Assembly: GCA_019694465.1 (NCBI GenBank) | Contig: JAIBBV010000002.1 | Location: 64,001-116,798 of the forward strand | Length of the DNA: 52,798 nt | Direction: 5' to 3' | From: Oligoflexia bacterium | GTDB taxonomy: Bacteria > Bdellovibrionota_C > UBA2361 > JAFLCA01 | Part shown: positions 9,178 through 17,122 of the stretch, one piece after another | Position numbering within the stretch: the stretch's first letter is position 1 | How the letters are laid out: each line of letters begins with the position of its first letter | Translations under genes and position numbers: made by a program | The notes under the pieces: model-generated | Seen by the model: only the letters and a program-made list of their open reading frames with translations | What the model was told of the DNA's origin: nothing | Database searches by the model: none

Positions 9178-9684
9178 ATGACAAATCTATTTCTTGTCTA
9201 TCTGGGTGGCCGAACGTCCAAGTCGAATATCGAACTGCATGATGTTCAGTTTGTTGCAGGCGTAAAAATTGAGGACACTTATCAGACCCTTTGTGAGCGT
9301 TGGTTTGGAAACGTGAAGGGTTTGCACGTAGACAGTTACCTTTGTGTAAAATTTGTGGACGGTTATAGAGTTGAGCTTAGGAAAGAGCCTTCGCATAGCC
9401 GGTATAGTTTATACTTCGTGAACTTTGGTGGTTATGATCCAAATAGTATTGCTGAGCTGCATCAGTTTGGGCTCTTTGTCGCTGATTCTCCAGAGGAGGC
9501 AAAGAGGCGTGCTAAATCGGTGTTGCTAGTTGATGTAATAGAGCAACACAAGGATGATATGTTTGACGTAGATGACTGTTTTGTTGTTAATGAAGTAGGG
9601 GAGTATTTTGTACACCTACGCCCTGACGATACGAAGCAGGAATTCAAGCCAGATTGGTTTGGCTACAATGTAATCGGCAAATGA
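9178..9684 (+). CDS. DUF1543 domain-containing protein
   Basis: The 168-residue protein matches DUF1543: LFLVYLGGRTSKSNIELHDV at the start, KGLHVDSYLCVKFVDGYRVEL in the middle, YFVNFGGYDPNSIAELH and then the conserved FVADSPEEAKRRAKSVLL. Members are small cytoplasmic proteins of unknown function, mostly in Gram-negative bacteria. A GTG two codons earlier (9172) could also serve as the start; ATG 9178 places the family text right at the N-terminus. No strong ribosome site precedes either. The next gene, an endonuclease/phosphatase-fold protein, starts 67 bases downstream. Confidence 0.87.
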   Translation: MTNLFLVYLGGRTSKSNIELHDVQFVAGVKIEDTYQTLCERWFGNVKGLHVDSYLCVKFVDGYRVELRKEPSHSRYSLYFVNFGGYDPNSIAELHQFGLFVADSPEEAKRRAKSVLLVDVIEQHKDDMFDVDDCFVVNEVGEYFVHLRPDDTKQEFKPDWFGYNVIGK

Positions 9685-9751
9685 TTGGCCAAAATTATTT
9701 GCAAGGGCTGATTGTATCGCTAGTGTGAGGTTCGAGAGGTAAGACAGTCAA

Positions 9752-10507
9752 ATGTTGTTAAAATTATTGCAGTGGAACGTTTGGTATCTAGAGAAACTTC
9801 AGCGAGTCGAGCAATTTTTAAAGTCAGTAGATGCGGATATCTTGTGCTTACAGGAGCTCGCAACTAACACAAAGGCTAACCCAGGCATTGCTACTGGGTC
9901 TGAGCTTGCGCGTCGGCTCGGATATTATTCTCACATCGAAGCAGCGCAGCGTTGGGTGGGCTTCGAGCGAGACAGTCAGGAAAACGGCATACTTAGTAAA
10001 TTCCCTTTTTTATCTACACGCTCAGTTTTTGTGAGCCCACCAGGCGATCCAGACATCCGAGATTATGGCAAGGAGGGAAGAGTCTACGTTGAGGGAGTAG
10101 TCGATGTGGAAGGCACTAAGCTTACAATTGGAACAACTCATCTGACCTTCGCACCACGTTTTGAAGTAACAGAGGCTAAGCGTAAAGAGGAGGCTGTGCT
10201 GCTCAGTAACTTAGGTGACCAACCAAACTTCATATTTGCCGGTGATTTAAATAGTGTCCCATCCTCGCCGATTGTAGCTGAGCTTTGTTCGCGTTTCGTG
10301 TCTTGTGGTCCGCCGTTCAGTCGCAATACATGGACTACCAAGGACTTTGACTATCAAGGTTTCAAAGAAACTGCATTGAACTGGCGCCTCGACTATGTGT
10401 TCGCCTCACGGAATATAAAGGTATGCAGTAGTAAAATTTTGGATACTAATGTGTCAGATCACCTCCCAATTTTGGTGGAGTTTGAAATAGATACGGCTGG
10501 TTTATAA
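9752..10507 (+). CDS. Endonuclease/exonuclease/phosphatase (EEP) family hydrolase
   Basis: The 251-residue protein has all main motifs of the metal-dependent EEP fold: WNVWY near residue 9, CLQEL near 34 (metal-binding Glu), a GTTHLTF strand with His near 130, AGDLNSVP near 167 (catalytic Asp and Asn) and VSDHLPILVEF at the end (Asp-His). Known members cut DNA or RNA, or hydrolyse phosphodiesters in lipids and nucleotides; the substrate here is not evident. There is no signal peptide, so it is probably cytoplasmic. ATG 9752 is used; an AGGTAAG stretch about eight bases upstream may be its ribosome site. Confidence 0.9.
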   Translation: MLLKLLQWNVWYLEKLQRVEQFLKSVDADILCLQELATNTKANPGIATGSELARRLGYYSHIEAAQRWVGFERDSQENGILSKFPFLSTRSVFVSPPGDPDIRDYGKEGRVYVEGVVDVEGTKLTIGTTHLTFAPRFEVTEAKRKEEAVLLSNLGDQPNFIFAGDLNSVPSSPIVAELCSRFVSCGPPFSRNTWTTKDFDYQGFKETALNWRLDYVFASRNIKVCSSKILDTNVSDHLPILVEFEIDTAGL

Positions 10508-10656
10508 TTACTAAATCTTGATTCATGCGCGGCGCCTGGCCAGATATGGATCGATTTATACTGCATTAGGGTAAAGTCGTGTTGCAACGCAGCTCCTATG
10601 CAGTTGCTGACTGGTCATCGATAGCCTATGCTTTTTAAGCAGTTTTTTGGTGGCGT

Positions 10657-11064
10657 ATGGCTTGGCCTGTCCTAATAGTTATTGCAGTGGCGTATGCGAT
10701 TGGAGCAGGGGCGCTTTGGGCCTTTTTCACTCATAGCAAGCTAACTTGGTTGAAGACATGCGGAATGCTGTTTCCCATCGCGGCGAATTTTACTCTAATT
10801 ACTTTAGGTAATCTGACCCTTCTCGATTCTAGTCGGCCGCGTGACGGCGCACTTATGGTTTTGTTTGGCCTAGTAGTAGCGCCTGTTGCATTGTCAAGCG
10901 GGGCCATTTTTCGGTCTAATTTCAAGTTGTTTTTGCTAAGTGGGTTGAGCTTGAGTTTGTTGCCACTAACAGCTTGGGCTCTTTTAATTGGCGGAGACTG
11001 GCCTGCTGCATCGACAATTGCCAAGTGTGCGCTCAGTGCAGCCTGTGAGTCTTTGGGGCATTAG
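10657..11064 (+). CDS. Small integral membrane protein, hypothetical
   Basis: The 135-residue protein is almost entirely hydrophobic, with about four predicted transmembrane helices (about residues 4-24, 36-56, 66-84 and 91-111). No family was recognised and no catalytic motif is apparent. The start ATG follows GGTGG closely. A YbaK-type deacylase gene starts nine bases after its stop, so the two are probably co-transcribed, but no functional link is evident. Confidence 0.6.
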   Translation: MAWPVLIVIAVAYAIGAGALWAFFTHSKLTWLKTCGMLFPIAANFTLITLGNLTLLDSSRPRDGALMVLFGLVVAPVALSSGAIFRSNFKLFLLSGLSLSLLPLTAWALLIGGDWPAASTIAKCALSAACESLGH

Positions 11065-11073
11065 TACTTACTC

Positions 11074-11568
11074 ATGATATTTGATGTGCTCAACAAAAAT
11101 GGAATTCAATATACACGCGTTGATCACCCGCCCGTGTTTACCTGTGAAGAGGCAGCGCGCGTTGTGCCCAAACTGCCTGGCGCGGAAACTAAGAATTTAT
11201 TCTTACGAGATGGAAAGGGCCGAAGGCATTTTTTGCTAAGTGTAGGCTCTCACAAAAGTGTAGATCTAAAGGCTTTGTCTAAACTGCTAGGTGTTAGTGG
11301 GCTAAGTCTCGCCTCTTCGGAGCGACTAGCCAAGTACTTAGGCGTCACACCAGGCGCAGTAAGCTTGCTCGCTCTCATTAATGATTCTTCAAGGCAAGTT
11401 GAATTGTTGGTGGATGAAGAATTATGGGCGGCGGAGGCATTCCTGTGTCACCCGTTAGTTAATACCAGTACGCTTCTTATCGCTAAGGCGGGTATGGGGA
11501 AGTTTTTTGAATTAACAAACCACTCTCCAATGATAATTAATTGCCCAGCTAGTAGCGTTTCGCATTAG
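11074..11568 (+). CDS. YbaK/ProX-type aminoacyl-tRNA deacylase (prolyl-tRNA editing domain)
   Basis: The 164-residue protein is a free-standing editing domain. The N-terminus IQYTRVDHPPVFTCEEA is typical of the ProXp-ala/PrdX group that hydrolyses Ala-tRNA(Pro). The family lysine lies in the LPGAETKNLFLRD segment (residues about 33-45), and GVTPGAVSLLALIND near 90-104 is the conserved Gly-rich core. Length and motif order fit the family. The enzyme clears misacylated tRNA in the cytoplasm. The substrate (Ala-tRNA-Pro rather than Cys-tRNA-Pro) is inferred from the N-terminal motif only. It follows a small membrane protein gene after nine bases. Confidence 0.9.
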   Translation: MIFDVLNKNGIQYTRVDHPPVFTCEEAARVVPKLPGAETKNLFLRDGKGRRHFLLSVGSHKSVDLKALSKLLGVSGLSLASSERLAKYLGVTPGAVSLLALINDSSRQVELLVDEELWAAEAFLCHPLVNTSTLLIAKAGMGKFFELTNHSPMIINCPASSVSH

Positions 11569-11696
11569 AGACTGGTTTTCTTAATTTTTTGTTCGAATTG
11601 GCTCGGAATATGCTATCTACGTCCAGAACTAGCAGCTAACTAGTGCCGCTCTTGATGTCTTTCGCTAGGATCGGTCGTGTTCGTTATTGTTAACTA

Positions 11697-12356
11697 GTGA
11701 GTAATGCCATGCTGGAACGATTTTCTGAAGGCAATGCTGGGTTGGCTAAGCTGGATGTCCCGTTTCTTATCAACGCAAAGCTAGACTGTGGGCCTATCGC
11801 TTTGGCGATGGTAAGCGCCTACTTTGGAGTTAAGACTTCGTTGGAGCGGATACAGGAATTGGTTGTGGCAGAGACGTCAGGCGCCACCTGGACGCTTGGA
11901 CTGGCGGCTGCAGCTGCTGAGCTAGGACTATCTGTTAGCCTGTTCTCTCGAAGTTTAGGTGTTAGGCCAGAAAATTTTTCATTGGACTACTATCGTGAGC
12001 ATGCGGCGGGCGTTTCGGAGGCCGAGGCTAAACTTACAGTCCTCGCCAATCGTTGTCGTAAGTTTGGTGGTCACCTTGAAGAGCGACAGCTGTCGCTTAA
12101 CGAATTGTTCGCCTTGATCTCCAGCGGGGCAGTGCCAGTCATGCTTATTGATTGGGCTAAGGTGGTGGGTAAACCGAATTACATTGGGCACTTTGTCCCG
12201 TTGGTAGGGTATAATGATAGTGACGTATACATTCACAACCCTGGCCCCGACAGAGCAGAACCATTCATGCCGTTAAGCCATGATTTATTTGAATTAGCCC
12301 GCAAGTCTCCAGGGACGGATGAGGATATTTTGGTTGTTTGGGGGAAGCGCAAATAA
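11697..12356 (+). CDS. C39-like (papain-fold) peptidase family protein
   Basis: The 219-residue protein looks like a Peptidase_C39-like cysteine protease domain. LDCGPIALAMVSAYFG near residue 27 holds the predicted catalytic Cys after an Asp; GHFVPLVGYNDSDVYIHNPG near 168-187 gives the His and the following Asn/Asp region. There is no signal peptide or ABC-transporter domain, so it is not a bacteriocin exporter; similar stand-alone proteins are of unknown role, perhaps cytoplasmic processing. The GTG at 11697 gives MSNAMLERF; an internal ATG at 11709 is an equally good start, and neither has a clear ribosome site. No neighbouring substrate gene is obvious. Confidence 0.75.
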   Translation: MSNAMLERFSEGNAGLAKLDVPFLINAKLDCGPIALAMVSAYFGVKTSLERIQELVVAETSGATWTLGLAAAAAELGLSVSLFSRSLGVRPENFSLDYYREHAAGVSEAEAKLTVLANRCRKFGGHLEERQLSLNELFALISSGAVPVMLIDWAKVVGKPNYIGHFVPLVGYNDSDVYIHNPGPDRAEPFMPLSHDLFELARKSPGTDEDILVVWGKRK

Positions 12357-12418
12357 CTTCTGCAGATGGAAATGCTCTTAGGGGTAATCATGCGACTTTT
12401 TGCCGCACGAGGCATGAT

Positions 12419-13171
12419 TTATGTCGCTTGCCCTCGAGCCTTTCTAAGCAGCTCAATCAGTGCCACGCGCGAATCTTGTGCCGACTTAAGTGCCACTGGG
12501 AAGCTAACTTCAACCTTTCGTGATCCTGTGGAGCTAATAGCCACGATCGAGAAGTGGGAGCTAGTGATTTCAGTCATCTCATAGCGAGTAGCTGGCAGCA
12601 GGTCTGCGCAATGCGCATGTGCCAACTCCTGCAGCGCATCGGCGTGATCTAGGTTCATGTGTGCAAGTACTTCATGTGCATGGTACGCTACAGGGTCGGG
12701 TACGGCAGATTTAAATCGCTCCGCATCAATCCACCGAATATCCCCGAACCCGCCTATCCAACGCAGCTTAACCGGCGTTCCGCGCATAAAAACAAAATTG
12801 TGGGCAATCTCATAGTTTATGGAAGCAGGGAAGCGTGCCTCATAGCGTGCCTGTACTGAGCTACGCTCTGAGTCGAGAACAGGAGCGAAATCTGCAAGGA
12901 GTGTTGCTCGTGCATGGGCTTGAGGGTCGTGCACCCCATATGGGTCAATCGCTATTAAGCTTCCACGCTTGTCTTTGGTGAGATTTCTGTAATGCTCGGC
13001 AATAAGCGAAATGTAAATATACACATTGCCTGAGTCATCTATGTCATACGGAGTTATGGAGCCGAAAGGATAGCCCTGCTGCGATACTGATATTGAGGAC
13101 AGCATCCCCGTCCTCTGGGCAACTAGGAAGCTCTTTGCGGCACTTGCTTGGTCAGATGGTGTTTCAGCCAT
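12419..13171 (-). CDS. HugZ-like / pyridoxamine-phosphate-oxidase-fold protein with DUF2470 domain
   Basis: This 250-residue protein has an N-terminal split-barrel domain (residues about 10-160: GMLSSISVSQQGYPFGSITPYDID, then YIYISLIAEHYRNLTKDKRGSL) and a C-terminal DUF2470 part starting with VLAHMNLDHADALQELAHAH near 167. This pair is typical of HugZ-type heme-utilisation proteins and related PNPOx-like proteins. FMN or heme binding and heme degradation are plausible, and a heme O synthase gene lies just downstream on the other strand, but activity cannot be read from the sequence. The gene is convergent with the C39-like gene and divergent from ctaB, across a 218-base gap. Confidence 0.82.
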   Translation of the reverse strand: MAETPSDQASAAKSFLVAQRTGMLSSISVSQQGYPFGSITPYDIDDSGNVYIYISLIAEHYRNLTKDKRGSLIAIDPYGVHDPQAHARATLLADFAPVLDSERSSVQARYEARFPASINYEIAHNFVFMRGTPVKLRWIGGFGDIRWIDAERFKSAVPDPVAYHAHEVLAHMNLDHADALQELAHAHCADLLPATRYEMTEITSSHFSIVAISSTGSRKVEVSFPVALKSAQDSRVALIELLRKARGQAT

Positions 13172-13336
13172 ATGGGGTAGATTAGCTAGAGCGCTTCTGG
13201 AAAGCCAATTTTGCGCTTTATGGAGGCCATTGTATCCAGAGCTACAGCTATGAGCCTCAGGCTATTTTCGGGCTAGCCCATATAATACTGCTAGGATTCA
13301 ATACGTAATGTTGGTGGTCACGGGCTCTAAGTATAT

Positions 13337-13367
13337 TTGACAAAATCCCGGAGCGGCGCAATGCTAT
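13337..13367 (+). promoter_or_regulatory. ctaB: Possible promoter for ctaB
   Basis: A perfect -35 hexamer TTGACA at 13337-13342 stands 48 bases before the ctaB ATG. The best -10-like match downstream (TGCTAT at 13362) has 19-base spacing and is weak, so this is only a candidate. Confidence 0.3.
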
Positions 13368-13389
13368 CGCCCGTACAGGGGCTATAAAG

Positions 13390-14244
13390 ATGAATTTAAG
13401 CGCATACCTTTCGCTTTGCAAACCAAGAATTGTCACGCTGGTGCTTGTAACCCATGCGCTAGGTTATTTTCTGGGCGGTAAGGGCATTGCATCCTACGAG
13501 ACATTATTCTGCGCCTTGTTCGGCACGGGCTTGGCCTGCGCTGGAGCCGGAGCTCTAAACTGCTACTTAGAACGAGATGTCGATGCGCTAATGAAGAGAA
13601 CAATGAAGCGCCCCCTGCCAAGTGGCGTTATTTCACCTATTGATGCCCTAACGTTCGGAGTTCTGTTAGTTCTTTTTGGTACTGTATTTTTGGTTTGGCA
13701 AGTAAATCTCCTAACAGGGTTTTTAGCGCTCCTAACGGCTTTTTTATATACGCATGTATATACCCCTCTAAAGCGCATCACCTGGCTTAACACTTTGGTG
13801 GGAGCTATTCCGGGGGCCCTGCCTCCGATGGGTGGATGGTCTGCAGCAACTGGGGAAGTAAGTCTCGGAGCATGGATTCTGTTCTTGATTCTCTTTCTTT
13901 GGCAGCACCCACATTTCTATGCGATTGCGTGGATGTTTCGTGATGACTATGCGCGTGCAGGAATTAAGATGTTGCCTTGTGTAGAGCCAGATGGCGCTAG
14001 CACTTTTAGGCAAGTTCTTTTGTGCTCGGCGCTTTTAATACCTGCCTCACTCCTTCCCACCATAATCGGTATGTCCGGTTATGTGTATCTATGCGGCGCC
14101 TTGGTTTTAGGGCTTGTGATGATGAAGGTGGCTCTGATGGCCTCGCAGTCACGTAGTATTGCAGATGCGCGTTCTTTGCTGCGTGCCTCTGTAGTGTATC
14201 TCCCAATATTGTTAGTTCTGATTGTCGCTGACGCAAGTTTTTAG
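13390..14244 (+). CDS. ctaB: Protoheme IX farnesyltransferase (heme O synthase)
   Basis: The 284-residue membrane protein belongs to the UbiA prenyltransferase superfamily and adds a farnesyl group to heme B to make heme O for heme-copper oxidases. NCYLERDVDALMKRTMKRPL near residues 57-76 is the Asp-rich prenyl-diphosphate-binding loop; YTPLKR near 122 and the later FLWQHPHFYAIAW-DDY segment form the second set of conserved sites. Seven to nine hydrophobic segments are visible. The gene is closely followed by a SCO gene (13 bases apart), a common cytochrome oxidase assembly pair. ctaA lies 26 kb away; no oxidase subunit gene is in the window. Confidence 0.96.
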   Translation: MNLSAYLSLCKPRIVTLVLVTHALGYFLGGKGIASYETLFCALFGTGLACAGAGALNCYLERDVDALMKRTMKRPLPSGVISPIDALTFGVLLVLFGTVFLVWQVNLLTGFLALLTAFLYTHVYTPLKRITWLNTLVGAIPGALPPMGGWSAATGEVSLGAWILFLILFLWQHPHFYAIAWMFRDDYARAGIKMLPCVEPDGASTFRQVLLCSALLIPASLLPTIIGMSGYVYLCGALVLGLVMMKVALMASQSRSIADARSLLRASVVYLPILLVLIVADASF

Positions 14245-14257
14245 GAAGTAATAACCG

Positions 14258-14836
14258 ATGAAGGGGCAGATTGTAGTTGTCGGGATTTTGCTTGCGCTCA
14301 TATCTGGCTATATCGTGTTCGCTGGAGCTATGAAGGGCCGCGAGTTGCCGGAGCTTGGAAACGCGCCAGCGTTCGCGCTGATAGATTCAAATGGCAATGG
14401 ATTCAACTCTGAAAGCCTAAAGGGCAGACCCTGGGTGGCTTCCTTCTTCTTCGCTAGTTGTCAGGCCACATGCCCCACGCTTATGGGAACCATCGCTAGT
14501 TTCCTGAAGCGCAATCATGAATTAGGGGACTTTCGAGTCGTCTCAATGAGCGTGGACCCAAGTTACGATACTCCTGAAATCTTGAAGAAATATGCAGCCA
14601 AGTTCTCAGTAGATTCTAAACAGTGGATGCTTCTGACTGGCGATCGCTCAAAAGTAGAGGATTTAATTGTTAATGGATTCAAAGTCGGAACGCATGAAGA
14701 GCCGCTGCTCCATTCAAATCGATTCCTGCTATTTGATCAGCAAGGCCGTTTGCGTGGCACATATAATGGGCTAGAGGCTGAGCAGGTGACAGCCCTGCAG
14801 AGCGACCTTGAGCTAGTGCTCGCCTCCACACGCTAG
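14258..14836 (+). CDS. SCO1/SenC/PrrC-family copper chaperone
   Basis: The 192-residue protein has a single N-terminal membrane anchor (residues about 5-24) and a periplasmic thioredoxin-like domain. The copper-binding pair is present, Cys68 and Cys72 in SCQATCPTL, together with the distal His152 in LLHSNRF. SCO proteins deliver copper to the CuA centre of cytochrome c oxidase or keep its cysteines reduced. It follows ctaB with a 13-base gap, consistent with one oxidase-assembly transcript. Its stop codon is ten bases before the left end of a dispersed repeat element, whose first hairpin may act as its transcript end. Confidence 0.94.
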   Translation: MKGQIVVVGILLALISGYIVFAGAMKGRELPELGNAPAFALIDSNGNGFNSESLKGRPWVASFFFASCQATCPTLMGTIASFLKRNHELGDFRVVSMSVDPSYDTPEILKKYAAKFSVDSKQWMLLTGDRSKVEDLIVNGFKVGTHEEPLLHSNRFLLFDQQGRLRGTYNGLEAEQVTALQSDLELVLASTR

Positions 14837-14845
14837 GATAGCTTA

Positions 14846-15145
14846 TTTAAAGCCAGCCTCATTCATTTTTGACAAAATTGGATGAGGGGCTGGGCGAGCA
14901 AGATATTGGCGCAGTTAAGTCGAGCCGCACAAGATAATTAAACCCTAAGCCCCTAGGGTTTCGAATTGCTTCAAAATGACGGCCATCCATTTTTTAGGGT
15001 CGTCAATATACAGCTCTATAGTAGGGTAGGCCACCATTCGTTGGCTGGGTTCGTTGCTCTACTGCTCCACTTGGCGTTGCCAGGCCGGCTCTGGTATAGC
15101 GACAGTGCTTTTGTCAGAAGTCTCTCGCGTATTGTTTATCTTAAA
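14846..15145 (+). repeat. Dispersed structured repeat, long copy I
   Basis: About 300 bases align by eye with the reverse complement of 29411-29728. The left end TTTAAAGCC leads into a hairpin with arms 14853-14865 and 14879-14893 around TTTTTGACAAAA. Next come a small stem, AAACCCTAAGCCCC, a conserved minus-strand peptide frame at 14945-15037, TTGGCTGGGTT and CTCTACTG-TCCACTTGGC. The right end matches copy II weakly up to GTTTATC and lies inside the 3' end of the glycosyltransferase gene, providing its final codons and stop. The first 110 bases are roughly 80-85% identical between the copies (estimate by eye). No transposase is encoded. Confidence 0.85.
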
Positions 15146-16561
15146 CAGAGCACTGCCTTTTTTTGCAACTTTGAGAAAACGCGGCTCCCCATACATTTCC
15201 CTAAACCAATCTGCTTTACAGAATTCTTCTATCTTTCGACGGGGAGGATTTGCACAAAGTACATAGGTTGGCCGGTGTTCAATTACATAGCGACCGAAGT
15301 CCTTGTTTCTCACATACTCCGCTACTCTCGGTGTAATGAGTCCTAGCGCATCAATGATGGGACCTTTTTCGTAGTAGTAGCGCAGAACGCCAATCTCAGC
15401 GCTGGCTAGACTGTCCCCCTCTGAAGCCTCTTGGTTTAATAGTTGAGCCACTGCTCGATAGTGTGTGAACTTAGCGGTGGGCTCGCCACTAAGTCGCACA
15501 AGAGCAAGAAGTCCGGTACGAGAAAACAATACGAGAACAAGCGTCGCGCACAGCGTCGCCTGAAGTCGCGGCGTTTTTGCACATAGCAAAGCCCCCGCAC
15601 GCGCAAGCACCATAGCTTGCACCAGTATCAGGGGTACGTAGTACCAACGAAAGCCAGGCGTATTTAGAATTAGGCCATACGCTAGAATGTAAGCCAGGGC
15701 CCAGATCAGGAAGAAACGCACCGGATGCCGCGGTGACTTTATGTACACAAATATTGCTAGTAACACTAGCAGCGTTATCTCATAGTTTGCGTAGTGTTGG
15801 CTGAAGAACCAGCTTGCTCCAGGCAGCCTTTGCAGAAATGGATAGGCTAGTCCAGCGCGACCCGCTTCCGTAAGGGCCAATTTAGCTCCGAAACTTAATG
15901 GAAGAGCTGAACCAAAGTACCAGCTGCTCCAGGCAATCCAGGGTAGCACTGGCAGGCAGAACAAGAGTGCGACTTTGAGCGGTGGGAGATTGCGTTTGTG
16001 CCAAATGTAGTGCGTGGCGATGAGGCCGGCAAAAAGTAGGCTATCTGGACGGGATAGAACGCCAAGACCTAGTAATAAAGCAGAGCTCTCAAGTCGCCCG
16101 CTTGCATAGTGCGTGTAAGCTAATAGTAGGAGCGCTAGAGTAAGAAATGTTTCCATGCCGCTAGCTTCAGCAAGGTGCGGGGATGCTAAGAAAAAGTAGG
16201 GCAGTAAAATCGCGGCTAACGTATCTTGTGCGCCGTTTAGGAAAATGTGCGAGCTGCAAATTAAAATTGTCGAGAGCGCGAGGGCTAGGAAAAGATGTGC
16301 GATTAGCGGAATGCTCATACCAAGCTGTACGCCTACTTTTGAAAGCAAAGACAAGGCTAGTGGATATAGAGCTGAAGTTGTGCCGTTTACTTGTTCGTGT
16401 TGATTAAAAACGTAACCCTGGCCATTTATAATATTTCGAACGTAAGAGTAGAAAATATAAGCATCGTCGCTTTGGAACTGCCAAAAGCTAAGGCAAACAA
16501 TTGTCCACAAAATCATTAATGGAAAGGTATACGAGCGCATCGCTGCTGAATCTACACGCAA
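15059..16561 (-). CDS. GT-C-fold membrane glycosyltransferase-like protein (ArnT/PMT-like)
   Basis: The 500-residue protein has about 11-12 hydrophobic segments and an extracytoplasmic first loop with QSDDAYIFYSYVRNI near residue 30, the acidic first-loop motif of lipid-linked sugar transferases. HEQVNGTTSALYPLAL and later RWYYVPLILVQAMVL segments fit this class. Such enzymes move a sugar from a polyprenyl-phosphate donor to protein, lipid A or polysaccharide on the periplasmic side; donor and acceptor are unknown. The last roughly 27 residues lie within repeat copy I: the tail around TVAIPEPAWQRQVEQ aligns with a frame in copy II at 29415-29495, so the original C-terminus was probably altered by the repeat. 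Confidence 0.8.
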   Translation of the reverse strand: MRVDSAAMRSYTFPLMILWTIVCLSFWQFQSDDAYIFYSYVRNIINGQGYVFNQHEQVNGTTSALYPLALSLLSKVGVQLGMSIPLIAHLFLALALSTILICSSHIFLNGAQDTLAAILLPYFFLASPHLAEASGMETFLTLALLLLAYTHYASGRLESSALLLGLGVLSRPDSLLFAGLIATHYIWHKRNLPPLKVALLFCLPVLPWIAWSSWYFGSALPLSFGAKLALTEAGRAGLAYPFLQRLPGASWFFSQHYANYEITLLVLLAIFVYIKSPRHPVRFFLIWALAYILAYGLILNTPGFRWYYVPLILVQAMVLARAGALLCAKTPRLQATLCATLVLVLFSRTGLLALVRLSGEPTAKFTHYRAVAQLLNQEASEGDSLASAEIGVLRYYYEKGPIIDALGLITPRVAEYVRNKDFGRYVIEHRPTYVLCANPPRRKIEEFCKADWFREMYGEPRFLKVAKKGSALFKINNTRETSDKSTVAIPEPAWQRQVEQ

Positions 16562-16645
16562 AGCAAGTTTTTGGGGATATTGGAAAATACTCCCATCGGG
16601 TTTGTCGTTGAGACAATAGATTGCATTTGGTGAGGAGAAAACACG

Positions 16646-17122
16646 TTAATTCTTAAGATTCGCCTGCTCATTAATGGCTGCTGAGGCAAGTCTTATGCGC
16701 ACGCCACAAGCCTCCAAATGCTCGTCGTCTATAACATGCCGCAACAAGACTTGATGCGCAGAACGAAGGAGCTTAGCACGGTGGCCGGCCGTAGTTTTGG
16801 TATAGACTTGGTTGTCTGTACCCAACTCAAGGCTATGCGGATCAAGTGCTTGAGTGCTGTCGTCTATAAAGGTAAGGCGCCAAGGTATCTCGCGGTCATC
16901 TATGCTAACGACAAAGTAGGCACAATCCTCTACATCGAATGTTGCTTGCTCGCGTCCAATTTTGATCAGGTATTCGTTTCTGTCAGCTTGCCACTCGATA
17001 GAACGATGGAAGAGTTTGGCAAGTTTTGTATTCTGGAATTCCTTCCCGTCGTGCCACCACTTGCCGTTACGATCAAGTTTTAAGCTTCCTTTCAGCAGTG
17101 CAGTGTAGATAGGAAAGGTCAT
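16646..17122 (-). CDS. DUF1285 family protein
   Basis: The 158-residue protein resembles DUF1285 proteins: LKLDRNGKWWHDGKEFQNTKLAKLFHRSI near the N-terminus (residues 14-42; Asp-Gly-Trp-His core), then EYLIKIGREQATFDVEDCAYFVVSI, and a C-terminal TKTTAGHRAKLLRSAHQVLLRHV. The family is cytoplasmic, roughly 160-200 residues and functionally uncharacterised; a member structure shows tandem beta-rich domains. It lies between a GT-C enzyme and a ccmH-pyrE pair on the same strand with gaps on both sides, so it is probably a single-gene unit. Confidence 0.8.
   Translation of the reverse strand: MTFPIYTALLKGSLKLDRNGKWWHDGKEFQNTKLAKLFHRSIEWQADRNEYLIKIGREQATFDVEDCAYFVVSIDDREIPWRLTFIDDSTQALDPHSLELGTDNQVYTKTTAGHRAKLLRSAHQVLLRHVIDDEHLEACGVRIRLASAAINEQANLKN

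Noticed and set aside
14846..15145. Interpretation of the repeats as integron attC sites or as REP/BIME elements
   Set aside because: The ends lack RYYYAAC/GTTRRRY core sites, and the hairpins lack the GTAG/GGAG tetranucleotide of REPs; they are better described as a separate family.
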